Below, in pieces: positions 47,645-59,559 of a stretch of DNA of 64,000 bases; position 1 is the stretch's first letter; each line of letters begins with the position of its first letter. Source of the DNA: Glandiceps talaboti (lineage: Eukaryota; Hemichordata; Enteropneusta; Spengelidae). The position numbers were made by a program, and so were the translations under genes. The stretch covers positions 13,523,246 through 13,587,245 of the forward strand of contig NC_135555.1 of assembly GCF_964340395.1 (NCBI RefSeq), read 5' to 3'. A model generated the notes under the pieces. That model was given only the letters and a program-made list of their open reading frames with translations. It was not told the origin of the DNA and searched no databases.

Positions 47645-47673
47645 TGAACAAGATACGAAATACAATATTTATA
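47645..47673 (-). promoter_or_regulatory. Candidate WDR89 core promoter (TATA and Inr)
   Basis: TATAAATA on the minus strand (47673-47666) lies 28 nt upstream of the A of TTCAGACT (47645), which resembles the TCAGT-type initiator. Transcription from there would leave an 8-nt leader before the ATG. The alternative is that TTCAG is a splice acceptor for an unseen 5'UTR exon. The TATA sequence belongs to repeat R1 copy C. Confidence 0.4.
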
Positions 47674-47832
47674 CAACACTGCGTACGCCAAGTTGAACAC
47701 ATATGAACATAAAATATGGGATTCCTACCCTGGTCATTCTATGTAAAGATAGCATGCATCTATTCCATTGGTTCTGTGGTGTTTGTAATACGAGACACAA
47801 TTTTCAAAATAGCCATAATTTTTCCTGACTTT
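47661..47832 (-). mobile_element. Dispersed repeat R1, copy C
   Basis: On the minus strand: ATGGCTATTTTGAAAATTGT, CACAGAACCAATGGAATAGA, TAGAATGACCAGGGTAGGAA, GTTCAACTTGGCGTACGC and TTGTATAAATA. It directly abuts the WDR89 first coding exon. Confidence 0.75.
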
Positions 47833-49431
47833 TCATAAATTATGCATGCACAGGTACAACTATATCATTTTCAAATATTATTCTTCATTTGGATGAAAAA
47901 TATTTGATGTGATGTAAGGAGTTTGTCCTTAATAACCTTCAACTTGTCGCGACAGGGCCCCTCAAGTCACTTGTATTTTCTTTGGCTGAATGAACAAAAA
48001 TACAGTAAAATGCAAAAATGACATCGTATCAATGGTAGCAACTTGACTTATTTGTTTGTTCAGAGAGACACATAAGAATGAAACACATTTTCATGATAAC
48101 ACTAGTTATTAAAGGGGATTTCTATTTTGTTTTATCACGACTACACTACAAATTTGATATTTTCATAAGAAAATTTTGGCTCAAATTGAGTAGTTACATC
48201 TGACTGTTTTCCTAAGGCTTGGAAACCTTGGTAACAGAGCAGATAAATCTGGTAAAACTTGTATGGATTTTTATGCTTTGTACTGAAACCTTTGGGGAAC
48301 CCTGTAAAATACCTGAGGAACTCAGAGGTAGGATTTTGACTACTCCGTATCCTTTACAGAAACACAATTGACAAGACAGAAAATAACATGAAATAACCTG
48401 GCAGCTATAATGACTTTACAGGCAACTTGGTCAAAATTAGTACTTGAGGCACAATGTGCATGTCGTATGGGTTGACTGTAATTGTCAGCTTATATCATTT
48501 TGTATGTTGTCAGACTGCCAGGTCAATTTGACGCTTTCGAAGCCATAATTGCCGAGAGAGAAAGCACAGCTTCAAAAATATGTCTCGGTGAAAGTCATGC
48601 ATGGTGACCTAAAATTGATCACTCTGATTCAGTAAATCTACTTTCACCTCCGACTGTGTATGGACACAGGATAGATTAAAAGAATTTGAATTTCAAAAGT
48701 ACCCTTTCCATTAAATTTCCATGTTCAGTCTGGAAGGAAATTGGCAAATTTAACGAATTTGAATTTCAAAAAGTGCACTTTCCACTAAATTTCCATGTAA
48801 TGTCTGAAGGGAAATTGGCAAGCAGCTGCTCAAATCTGACCCAACGCAACACAAACGATATATACTTTCTTCCAATTACAACACGCATAGACTACTAGAT
48901 GCTCATATTATATGCACATAATGCAGAGAATCATTTATATGCCCCTGGCAATCACATACCGCAGTACATACATTCAAAATCATTTGATGCAATTATTGGT
49001 AAATAGCATTGGAGAATTACTCACTGAATGAATTACCTTTTATGTAGATCTTCTCACCATTCCAAAAATTACCTTCCGACTGTAGTGTACGTTGCTTTTC
49101 AAACGTGAATGACCCTTGGTAAACTGTTCACCAGCAATCTATGAAATAAAATGTCAACAATAAATTGTATGTTGCTTTTCAAACCTGAATGGCCTTTCTA
49201 AAGTGTTCACTAGCAATCTATAACTTCAGATGAAATGTCAAGAATGAATCGTTTAGATCGATCTTTTGTACGTTCTATTTTTTCCATCTCACTTGAGCAT
49301 TTTTCCCTTGCCAATTAGTAATGTTATGTCATTTCTGATACAGTTCTTTATCCTGTCCGTTTTCAAGAGCCTAACATTACACCAAAGTGAACATCTTCAT
49401 ACGTGTACATGACTCAATCTGATTACAGCAT
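47833..49431. other. Upstream of WDR89, no gene recognised
   Basis: Only a ~75-bp direct duplication stands out (about 48685-48820, GAATTTGAATTTCAAAA...TTTCCATGT). No additional coding exon found. Confidence 0.5.
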
Positions 49432-49860
49432 TCAATTCAATAACTTTATTTATCCCAAATGGGCAATTCATTTTGGCGGACAGAACATACATCAAATATA
49501 CACATCAAATATAGACGGAAAATAAGGGGCAACAGACTGGTACAAAGAAAAAAAAACACGATAATAGGTTACAGAACATTAAAAACAATTCTTACTACAA
49601 AATGAGTATCTAAAATGTCTTATTTTAAAGCCGCACAGCGGATGGAATAAAAGAGTTCTTATGACGGTTTGTCCTGCAAGTTGGGCATCTAAGACGTCTT
49701 CCTGATGGAAGGAAATCGAATTCATTTGTTAAAATGTGGTCTGTATCTAAAATTGAACGAGCCTTTCTCACAATTTGTTGATTGTAAAATGACAAAAGAC
49801 TTCTTTGTGGTACGCCAATAATTTTTGAACTTATGGTATTGGATATTCCATTCACAAGAA
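49432..49860 (-). pseudogene. 5'-truncated non-LTR retrotransposon (LINE) 3' end
   Basis: The minus strand encodes a peptide ending with FLPSGRRLRCPTCRTNRHKN and then SFIPSAVRL and a stop. This is the typical C-terminus of invertebrate LINE reverse transcriptases (R-x-P-x-C-R-T-N-R-x-x-N-S-F pattern). A ~190-bp 3'UTR follows and ends with AATAAAGTTATTGAATTGAA, a TTGAA-type tail. The 5' remainder of the element is absent. Confidence 0.85.
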
Positions 49861-49919
49861 AGTTAATAGATAAAATTTACACACATCATTTTAAACACAA
49901 ATGACACATATGCAGAGAA

Positions 49920-50250
49920 TCATTGTCGGTCTTTGATACACATCAACAGCATTTTCACTAAGGTTTTGGAACAGTCGTAAGAGACATGGGAAAGCAGGTA
50001 AAACTAAAGTTGCATAGATAACCAATTTAAAAATTTTTACAACAGTTTTAGTCATAAAGTACAAATGTTTATGCTAAAGTTTTGAAACTGCAATAATAGA
50101 CGAGGGAAAGCCCGTAAAATTTGCATAGATAGCAAAACTTTTTACCAAACTACAAATTTTGACTTCATATTAATATACACAGCATTTTTGCTAAAATATT
50201 TTGGAATAGCAGAGGAATAGAAGAGGAAAGCATACATTTCCATGACTACC
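49920..50250 (+). repeat. Degenerate ~110-bp tandem repeat, three copies
   Basis: CAGCATTTTCACTAAGGTTT, GAAAGC..GTAAAA and TTGCATAGATA blocks recur. Strongly diverged. Confidence 0.6.
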
Positions 50251-51109
50251 GGTATTATCATAATTTTCACAAGAGTATAATATATAATTTCCTAATATAT
50301 TTAAAAAAATTTTAGTTGGTAAATACTCATGACCTACAGGTTTCGTCACAGAGATAAAGAACTCGTGTATATTTTACCTGTTTTACCACCCTTTAACAAT
50401 AATAACTGCATACAGTGTTTTTACTACGAATTCAGACCCTGGTAAATGGGGAGCGAAATGAGGTACAACTTGTACAACAATATAGTTTCCCATGTTACAG
50501 AGTGTAGTGTGTGTACTCAACCATAATTTTGTTTTGGAACCCTGGGAATAGGCCTGGGGGGAAACCTCAGTAGATTTTAATACTGACTTCTCAGCCTTAA
50601 CAAAAAACACTGCATCAGATACTTTCTGCAATTATTACCATTACCGTACTCTTATATCGTGGCAAGTACACAGTGTTCAGGTGTACGTGAAAATTCTAAT
50701 ACCAAGAAACTGTCTTCCCTGTATAATAGCTCCGTTCATGTATGAAATAAATACAGCCCTAGATACAGTAGACAAACCATATCTAAGTGAGGTACATGAT
50801 TTTCATTAAATCTATGGATGAACTTTTAGGAAATGATGCTGGAATGCCTCTTTTCCGTTCATTCTAATATTTCCCCTAAATTTCAATCGACAACTGAATA
50901 GACAAATTATGGGAAGCGTCAGCACGACGCTGACTTATACAGGAGCCAATTTGAAGCCACCTACTGACAGCCAAAATACGCCTATAAACTGCACAAATTT
51001 GAATTTAGCACTGCAGGTAGTTTAAGCTGCATAGTCATTTTAGAGTCACCATAATTGTAACTTTGACTACCCTATAATTTGCTGTATGCTGACAAATCTT
51101 TCACACTGG

Positions 51110-51111
<2 letters not shown>

Positions 51112-51192
<81 letters not shown>
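51112..51192 (+). repeat. (CA)n microsatellite, ~40 units
   Basis: Uninterrupted CA for about 81 bp. Confidence 0.98.
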
Positions 51193-51194
<2 letters not shown>

Positions 51195-51214
51195 CTTAAG
51201 AAATAACATGAGTT

Positions 51215-51860
51215 ACAAGGCAACCATCATAACCTTTGACCTTGCTATTTCGTTGCAATTTCTCAATTTCGATTTCATATAACTTAGGTATGATTGCACA
51301 ATGTCACACAAGCTCAATAAACAAACTTCATTCATTTAGGGAGGAGGGGGTCTGAGGTCAATGCAATAGCTCAACTTCATTTTTGAACTTCTGTAAACCA
51401 AATTTTGAAAACTTTTATGTCTTCAAGGATAAAAGGTTCTGTATTAACTACTGAGATGTCGATAAGTTATTGATAATGCGATATGCAGTGCTGGGTTTCT
51501 AGTAAGTATTTGAATGTGTTTACATTGTTTTTACATTGGATTGACCGCTACAATTTTCGCCCATGGTTATATACTATATTTAAATGCCATAGTTGTCGCA
51601 CTTGTGTACGTTCAATTAGGGGGTACGGCTGGTGTTTTTAACCTAAACGAACAAATGTTCATTTATTGAGCTTGTGTAACATTGTGCGATCGTCCCTTAT
51701 AAAACATGCGAGCGAAAACTTAGTATGCAAGGCAACCATCATGACCTTTGACCTTGCTACTTCGTAGCAATTTCTCAGTCTTCAGAAAGAAAGCATTAGA
51801 GTGAAAACTTAGAGTGAAAGGCCACCACCAAGAACATATCGTTGCAATTTCTCTATTAAT
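51215..51860 (+). repeat. Duplicated block flanking the MITE
   Basis: CAAGGCAACCATCATAACCT...TTGCAATTTCTCA at 51219-51266, again at about 51730-51779, and a weaker version at about 51819-51860. The MITE sits between the first two. Confidence 0.7.
51291..51692. mobile_element. Complete ~400-bp TIR element (MITE)
   Basis: Left end 51291-51326 (GATTGCACAATGTCACACAA, then GCTCAATAAACAAAC) is the inverted match of the right end 51657-51692 (GTTCATTTATTGAGCTTGTG, then TAACATTGTGCGATCG). There is no transposase ORF. A second, left-end-only copy is at 26673. Flanking it on both sides is a duplicated genomic block (GGCAACCATCATGACCTTTG). Confidence 0.8.
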
Positions 51861-52384
51861 TTTCTCACTTTGTTGGTAATTATTCTGTATTCAGAGATAC
51901 TACTTCATAAATTATCAATCTAGTACAGATTTTCTTTCCTCAAATTTGCAAATGCAACGAAATCTACGAACGTCAAAATATTTTATTTCATAGCCCAATC
52001 GGGTAACTTAAGGGTTGTTGTTTTCAAATTTATGAATGCAATCTTTCCATGATGAAACAAATCTCTACCAACCTCAAAATATTCGGACTTTCTGACTTCA
52101 AGCCCTGATCACTTCACAAGCAACTGAATGAAACATTTATAAGTATTCAATGCAAAGATCAAATAAAAGTAATTAATATACCTTGCATTAATTACATTTA
52201 TAACTCTTAATGCTAATTTCTAAAATTTCTAAATTTAAGGTATTTACTACTAATCGGCCGATTTAAGCTCACGCGCAATTTTTTAACGAAATTAGACTAA
52301 TGCAGTAACTGCATTAATTTTGTAAATTTTTGATCACCATGTCCAAGAAAATTCATGACTTAAAAAATACAAAAAAATTCTGGT

Positions 52385-52515
52385 ACCTTCCCCTTGATAT
52401 GATTGGTACAGTCCACTGTGATGAAGGGCCCAAATAAATTCTGGGCTAGGACCCCTTAGTTATAAAAACCATCCTTGATATGAATGGTACAGTCGACTGT
52501 GATGAAGGGCCAATC
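52385..52515 (+). repeat. Short direct duplication
   Basis: CCTTGATATGATTGGTACAG and TGTGATGAAGGGCC occur at about 52392 and again at about 52472. Confidence 0.8.
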
Positions 52516-52837
52516 AGTATCTTGACAAGATCTTGATGAGATCTCTTTCATCTTCATGGTCAAAGAGTCTAATGTATTGACACTGCACTGCGACTGCCAT
52601 GGATACCACTATTAAACATCTAAGACTTATGACTTAAAATGCAAACCTGATCAAGGTGATGTTATAAATTCTTACTATACTTACTATTCATCAAGCTGTA
52701 ATAAATTGACTGATTTTAACATTTGACCTTCAGGGTCGATGTCAAGGTTACTATTTTCAATAAACAGTTAATCTCTGATAATAGGGGGTCCAGACACCTT
52801 CTATTAATACTCAATCTATAAAAGAATGCATGATGGC

Positions 52838-53056
52838 AGCCTGAATGTCTGGCCTACATAGCTAGGCATGTTTGCAATAGAGATAGTAGTCTGAAAGCCT
52901 TGCCTACATATCTTGGCATATTTGGTATCCTAGAGATATTTAGCCTGAATGTCTGGCCTACATAGCTAGGCATATTTGCAATAGAGACAGTAGTCTGAAA
53001 GCCTGCATATTTGCTATCCTAGAGTTAGCAAACTATGTCTGTAACCTGAAAGCCTG
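52838..53056 (+). repeat. ~60-bp degenerate tandem array
   Basis: CTGAATGTCTGGCCTACATA, GCTAGGCAT..TTTGCAATAG and AGTCTGAAAGCCT alternate four times. Confidence 0.85.
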
Positions 53057-53794
53057 ATTTTAAAAGTAATCTATGTTTGCATACACAATAATATGTATAT
53101 CCCGTACAATATCTGCAAGATGGTCTGTAGATAACGGAAATATGCATAATGCAAAGCATGCAAAGATTACATGATTGTTCATTTCATTTACATGCAAATC
53201 AGTACATCCACAGTTTGCCCGCCACAGGCAATTCCTAGCTGTACACATGTAGTAGAAAAAGCCTGCCATAGTCATAGCGCAATGGAAGCATTACATATTG
53301 ACGCACGTCACTGCTTGAACTTTACAAAATATTGCCAATCAATTTTACAGAAAATACATCAGACTTGCTTCAAGGCAGTCTATTCAATATACTGAATACT
53401 CGTAAATTTTCTCGTCAAATGTTCTGAAGATATAATTTCTTATCTTTAAAATCAGTTTTAGAGAGTCACGATTATTGCTTGGGACAAACAGTGTGGTATG
53501 ATAGATCATGCAGTGCCATATATTTCAATAATTTATTATATTACGGGGAACGTCCATATAACACCTGGGGGAACTTAATAGGTAGATTTTACTCAACCAA
53601 ACCGCTGTTAACAAAAACACTGAATTATCTGCTATTTTCTCACTAAATCATCCTTGTAATTATTCATGATGTATTGTTTTATCTATGTTATGAATAATTC
53701 ACATTATTCAAGATACCTTGCAGAAATATTTCATTAATATTGTGTGTTTGATAATCAAGGATCTGAAGAACCTGACGGTCATGAATGTAATTTC

Positions 53795-54735
53795 TGTAAA
53801 ATTTCTCCTAACACCAGCATGTATTAGGTACAGTAAGAAAGCCTTTGGGAACAACTAGATATATCAAATAAACTTCCTGTAATGTTCTACTGTACCTCAC
53901 AACAGCATGTACATGTAGTACATACAGTAGAAAGCATTTGAGAAAAACTGTAGATATATCAAATATATTTTTCTGTAAAATTCTATCTTGTATCAACATG
54001 TACAAAGAAATGGCATTTGAGGAGAGCTGTAGATATATCAAATACATTTTCTGTAAAATTTTACCACAAAAGCATACTACGTAAAGTTAGAAAGCATTTG
54101 AGAAGAACCGCAGATATATCAAATACTTTTTCAGAAAAAAATTCTACCCCTAATATCAGCTCTTATAAAGTACCAGTACAAAGCATCTGAGAAGAACTTA
54201 CATATTATATGAATTTCTATTTCACAACAACATGGACTATACAGAGAGAAAAAATTTGAAAAGAACTGCAGATACGATACGATCATATAAATTTTTCTGT
54301 AAAGCTCTATCTTGTTTCAACACATACTATATAAAGTTAGAAAGCATTTGACAAGAACTGCAAATATATCAAATATATATATATTTTCAGGAAAAAAATT
54401 CTACCTTGTATCAACACATATAATGTATAGTTAGAAAGCATTTGATAAGAACATCAAATACATATGTTTCATAAAACTTTACTTCAAAATCAGTACGCAC
54501 CACAAAGCCTTTGAGAAGAATTGTAGATATATCAAATATATTTTTCTACCTGGAAGCCATTGAGAAGAACTACAATAAATCAAATCTGGAAAACCCTACC
54601 TTAGGTTAGCACACACTAGACACAGTAAGGAAGCCTTTGAGAAGAGCTGAAGATATATGTATATCAGATTTCTGTAAAATTGTACCTCGCATCAGCACAT
54701 CCTACTAATGTACAGCAAGAAAGCCTTTCAGAATA
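53795..54735 (+). repeat. Degenerate ~100-bp tandem array, ~9 copies
   Basis: GAAAGCATTTGAGAAGAACT, GTAGATATATCAAATA and CTGTAAAATTCTACC blocks repeat with heavy indels. Confidence 0.8.
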
Positions 54736-55409
54736 TCAAATCTGTATTTTGCGGGATTTGGATCACATGAATATCATGCCTCCAGTCGTCATTATCACAA
54801 TCGTATCTCATCTCACGAATACGCATGAGTAAACACACTTGATGTCTTCAGAGATGAGGCAATATTCCCAGGTGAATAATTTAAAACGAAATATGAGAAA
54901 TCTATTCTAATGACATTTGTAAGATTTCATATGAATACAGTAGGGATAGGTAGGAACTGACGACAGTGAATCACATTAAGGGTTTGGATTGGATCTCAAT
55001 GGAAATGACAGACTAGATGCAAGAAATACTTGATAAGATGTTCACCACATAACTAATCAGAGGTTAGAGTCACAGAGGAAATTACAACAGCATATAGAAT
55101 GCATCCCAACATGATTCATACAATGAAATGTCAGGTGATATGACGCATGACTACAAAGCCGAGTTGAAGTGGTTCGTCGTGATACTTTTAAAGCCTGGAT
55201 ATGGCTTCCTGAATCTTAGGTTATTTCAGTAAACATCTTTTCTTTTTGGCTAAAATAAAGAGTATGTGCATACTGCATGATTAAAGGGTTTCAGAGTTTG
55301 CCTCAGACAAATTGTTGTCTACACCATACAATATTTTGAGGAAGACATCAAAGGATGCGGCAATTTATGCAAAATGAAAATTCTTGGCAAGAGATAAATT
55401 TTGTACTAA
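54736..55409. other. Intergenic stretch, no clear feature
   Basis: No gene or repeat recognised. Confidence 0.5.
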
Positions 55410-56010
55410 AATTCGCCATTTCATCTAGACCGTCAGTTACGTAAATGTTGATTTCTGCATTACTTGATGTATTTTATCAGATAAGCTTAGAGATATTTAA
55501 ATAACCTTACAAAATATTTTGGGGGAATATAGACGTCAAAGGATATGCCGATCTGTACATACAAAAACAGAGATTCTATGTGAAAGCAAATTAATTGCAT
55601 ACTTTATTTGACCATTTCATTTAGACTGTCGGTTAAGTAAATGTTGATTTCTGCATTACTAGATGTATTTTATCAGATAAGCTTAGAGATAAATAACCTT
55701 ACAAAGTATTTTGGGGGAAGTCAAAGGATATGCCGATCTGTACATACAAAAACAGAGATTCCATGTGAAAGCAAATTAATTGCATACTTTATGTGACCAT
55801 TTCATCTAGACTGTCGGTTAAGTAAATGTTGATTTCTGCATTACTAGATGTATTTTATCAGATAAGCTTAGAGATATTTAAATAACCTTACAAAATATTT
55901 TGGGGGAAGTCAAAGGATATGCCGATCTGTACATACAAAAACAGAGATTCTATGTGAAAGCAAATTAATTGCATACTTTATTTGACCATTTCATCTAGAC
56001 TGTCGGTTAT
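55410..56010 (+). repeat. ~188-bp tandem array, just over three copies
   Basis: Starts near 55416, 55610, 55795 and 55984. Units contain CCATTTCATCTAGACTGTCG, GTATTTTATCAGATAAGCTT and GGATATGCCGATCTGTACAT, and are very similar to each other. Confidence 0.95.
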
Positions 56011-56282
56011 GTAATGATTGCTATGAGCTAAAATATATTTATAAATCTACCTTATCACAGCTTTTAAGGGTCTATCTTATACAGTTTCTAGATTACATAA
56101 GAAATACTTTTTGATAAGAATATAGATGTTGACATTTCTCATTGTCCAATAATGATAAAGCAATATATCATCTACAGCATTGATAATTGAACATATGATT
56201 CTCACTATTTGGGAATAGTGTTTTAGAGGCCAAATTCAGAATAGAGTAAAGATTTAGGCGTGAATGCAGTTGACTGGCAAAG

Positions 56283-56407
56283 AGAGCTTCAGAAAAAGTT
56301 GGTCCAGAACAAAAGAATAATGCTATGTCTAAATCCTTACTACTCCGCTGATAAGACAACACTAATATGAAGCCAAAGGATTGAAACTCTGGCCTTTAAG
56401 TTGTCAG
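56283..56407 (-). mobile_element. SINE-like repeat R2, copy 3
   Basis: On the minus strand: ACTTAAAGGCCAGAGTTTCA, ATCCTTTGG, TTAGTGTTGTCTTATCAG, AAGGATTTAGACATAG and CTGGACCAACTTTTTCTGAA. Confidence 0.65.
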
Positions 56408-57387
56408 CTATGTTTATGGAACGATTTTTTCAGAGAGCTACGTTTAAAGAACTATTTTTCTGAGGGAAGGAAATCTGAAGTAGGTAAAATCCAGCTGAAT
56501 TCCCCAGGCATTAATGGGGTTCTGCATCAATATTATGTTACATGGTAAGGAAATCTAATCGCTGCAATTTTGCCGAGACGTCTGTTACTGGAGCGCCCAA
56601 ACATTAGCAAAACCATTGTATGGAATAGACCCTTTCAATGGCAGCATGATTCTGACTATGTAATACATGTACAGATAGTTTATTTTGCACATCATCACCA
56701 TGACGGCATAATGGATTTACCCACTTAGCAGTAATTCATCACGTCATTAGGAAAATCTAATCACCAATAATTTCACAATCACTCACTTTTACATTAATAC
56801 GATGCAAAGTTCAGAAAGCAGAATAGATATGGATTGAAAGTGGAATTGCACATATCTGTACATCTGTTTCTTGTGAATGAGATTTTTGTACACAAAAATG
56901 TAATAGAATTTTAATAACATCGACTTTTTGTTCAAATCACACAAAGCTAATGATGAGAAATATGATGACCTTTGAAACTCATATCATATCTATTGTTTTA
57001 GCTACAAAGTTATGCTTACGTTGTTGCTGTCCGGTCAAGTCAAGATCATGGTTGCTAGGGATGAATAAATAACTTTTAAAATTTTCATTTCCTGCCATAC
57101 ACTATAGTCCTAAAATTTGGTTTCTTAAATAATTGCTTTGGCTTTTGTTACATCATCTTGTGAATCTCACACTGTGAAATACCTGCATATGTATGACTGT
57201 AATATATGTTTAAGTCAGGACCTCTTACAATGTAGTTGTATTGTTACTATGGGTGAGGTCATGGTTGCTAGGGAATTTCTAAATCATTATGGATGGCTCA
57301 TTTCCTGTATTACCCACAATCATATGTTATTTGGTCGAACAGCAAGAGTAAAGGTGCTGGCCAGGGATCTCCCTATTCGGAGACAAT
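56408..57387. other. Intergenic stretch, no gene recognised
   Basis: Nothing supported. CATGGTTGCTAGGGA occurs twice (about 57047 and 57261), hinting at a diverged duplication. Confidence 0.45.
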
Positions 57388-57495
57388 GGCATTTAAGGGC
57401 CTATGTTTCAATCCCTGGTCATCACATTAGTGTCATCTTAATAAGGATTACATGGGATCATTGTTTTGTTCTATTCTAACTTTTTCTATATCTCT
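57388..57495 (+). mobile_element. SINE-like repeat R2, copy 4
   Basis: ATTTAAGGGCCTATGTTTCA, AATCCCTGGTCATCACATTA, AAGGATTACATGGGATCATT, GTTTTGTTCTATTC and AACTTTTTCT. It lies within a 113-codon open frame (57138-57479), which is therefore not called. Confidence 0.65.
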
Positions 57496-58189
57496 GTCAA
57501 ATAATCCTATTTCCCACCTAGATCTTAATCCTAATCCGAAGTGGACCTTTAACTCTGACCACGATTCTATCAACCTGCTTGTATGACAAATTCTATTAAC
57601 ATCCTATGGTACATGTCATAAATTGTAAATTGCGTGGTCACAGTAATAATTTTTTGATCAACCAGTTGTCATATCAGATCTGCAGTACTGACTACTCATG
57701 CGTATAATCAATCAATTAACTCATAATTTCTAATTAATTAAGAGCTTAATAATATGATCTATTTCAGTGTCAAACTGTAATTATAAAGTGACAAGGTAAT
57801 GAATAAGTTAATAAGTCACATCAAGGTGACGTCTATTACGTTCTCATTTGAATTTGACATTGAAATTCTGGTTTTTTAAAAATAATCAATTTTGTTCTCA
57901 TTTTGAACTAAACTGCTATGTTACTAGAAATTATAGTTTTTCTTATAGTATTTACATAGATTAACAATATCCTTTTCAAACATGGCAGACTTGTGTTTTT
58001 TTAAGACTACATTAATTCATTATTCATCTTACGTATTTGAAAACTAAACATTGAAAGCAGCATTACAGCTGGGTCTAAGGTCTTTGACTCAAGTTACTCA
58101 TACGTAAAGATGAACAGAGAAATTGTATTACTACATGTACATGTTATATTCAGAAATCTGTCTACAAGTATACAATGTCTTCAACCTAT

Positions 58190-58865
58190 TTTGAGGGGTT
58201 TAATCTTTCACACATATACTTCATAGAGAAATATTGTACATTGCTACTAAATCTATGTTAAGTTGGTTAATCTTTCACATATGTCATGTAGAAATCTTCT
58301 ACATTGTTGCTCAATCTACGTTGAGTTGCTTAATCTTTCACACTACTGTTATGTAGAAATAGTCTACATTGTTGCTAAACCTACGTTGAGTCGTTTAATC
58401 TTTCACACATAACGTCATGTAGAAATCTACATCGTAGCTAAACCTATGTTGAATCATTTAATCTTTCACACATACATTACGTAGAAATATTCTACATTGT
58501 CACTAAATCTACGTTGAGTCGTTTAATCTTTCACACATAACGTCATGTAGAAATCTACATCGTAGCTAAACCTATGTTGAATCATTTAATCTTTCACACA
58601 TACATTACGTAGAAATATTCTACATTGTCACTAAATCTACGTTGAGTCGTTTAATCTCTCACACATAACGTTATGTAGAAATATTCTACCTTGTTGCTAA
58701 ACCTACATTGAGTTGTTTAATCTTTCACACATAAGTAATGCAGATATCTTCTACATTGTCACTAAACCTTGATTGAGTCGTTTAATCTCTCACACATAAC
58801 GTTATGTAGAAATATTCTACATTGTTGCTAAATCTACATTCAGTCGTTTTAATCTTTCACAAAGT
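58190..58865 (+). repeat. 66-bp minisatellite, ~10 copies, with ~125-bp higher-order repeat
   Basis: Units contain GTTTAATCTTTCACACATAA, CGTCATGTAGAAAT and CTACATTGTTGCTAAATCTA. 58390-58510 and 58510-58635 are near-identical two-unit blocks. Confidence 0.95.
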
Positions 58866-59259
58866 ATGGCTTTATAGGCCAATCATCACAGAGAAATTCT
58901 TACTCAGCAACCTATCAATATTGAATAGACAACATTCTAATTTTAATATTACAACTCTGTCACAGGACAAGCTGTGTTCAGTGCATGTATGATCCCGAGC
59001 TTGTTCTCAAGATTTTGAATCTTACCAAAGCCATTTAAAACATCTTAATGTATAATAATTGACACATTTCATGTCATTCATCTCTTCAATACTACATTTT
59101 TATTATCTTTGCTTAAAGGCAATATTATAAAATCACCTTGCATAGTCAGGTATTCATATGAATCATAAGGAGACATATGTTGAAATCATAGTAAAATCTC
59201 TCTACTTTTCATTATGATGGAACCCTTATAAATGCATTATGTTTTTAATGTGCAATAAT

Positions 59260-59440
59260 TCATATTATACCATGCACAAACCAAGTTGAACAAAAAATAT
59301 GGAATTTATACTCTGGTCTGGTCATTCTACTTCACGACAATGCACATCTATGTCAGGACAACACGTGTCTATGTCACTGGTTCTGCTGTGTTCGAAATAT
59401 GAGTCAAAATGTTCAAAATTGCCATTATTTTCCCCGATTT
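59260..59440 (-). mobile_element. Dispersed repeat R1, copy D
   Basis: On the minus strand: AATGGCAATTTTGAACATTT, TGACTCATATTTCGAACACA, GCAGAACCAGTGACATAGAC, AGTAGAATGACCAGACCAGA, TTCAACTTGGTTTGTGCATG and GTATAATATG. Confidence 0.8.
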
Positions 59441-59559
59441 TTCTTTGATATTACCGGCGCTGGTTTAATGATGTTATTCTCCAATATTTTTCTTCTTTCA
59501 TCCAGAAAATCCTCGTGACCAAAGGGTTGTCACTACGAGTTGGTAGACATATTTTCCTA

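Noticed and set aside
47638-47700. Upstream in-frame ATG at 47700 as the WDR89 start
   Set aside because: The added 21 residues come from dispersed repeat R1 and do not resemble the WDR89 N-terminus.
57138-57479. 113-codon plus-strand open frame
   Set aside because: Its second half is repeat R2 copy 4, and the remainder has no recognisable protein features.
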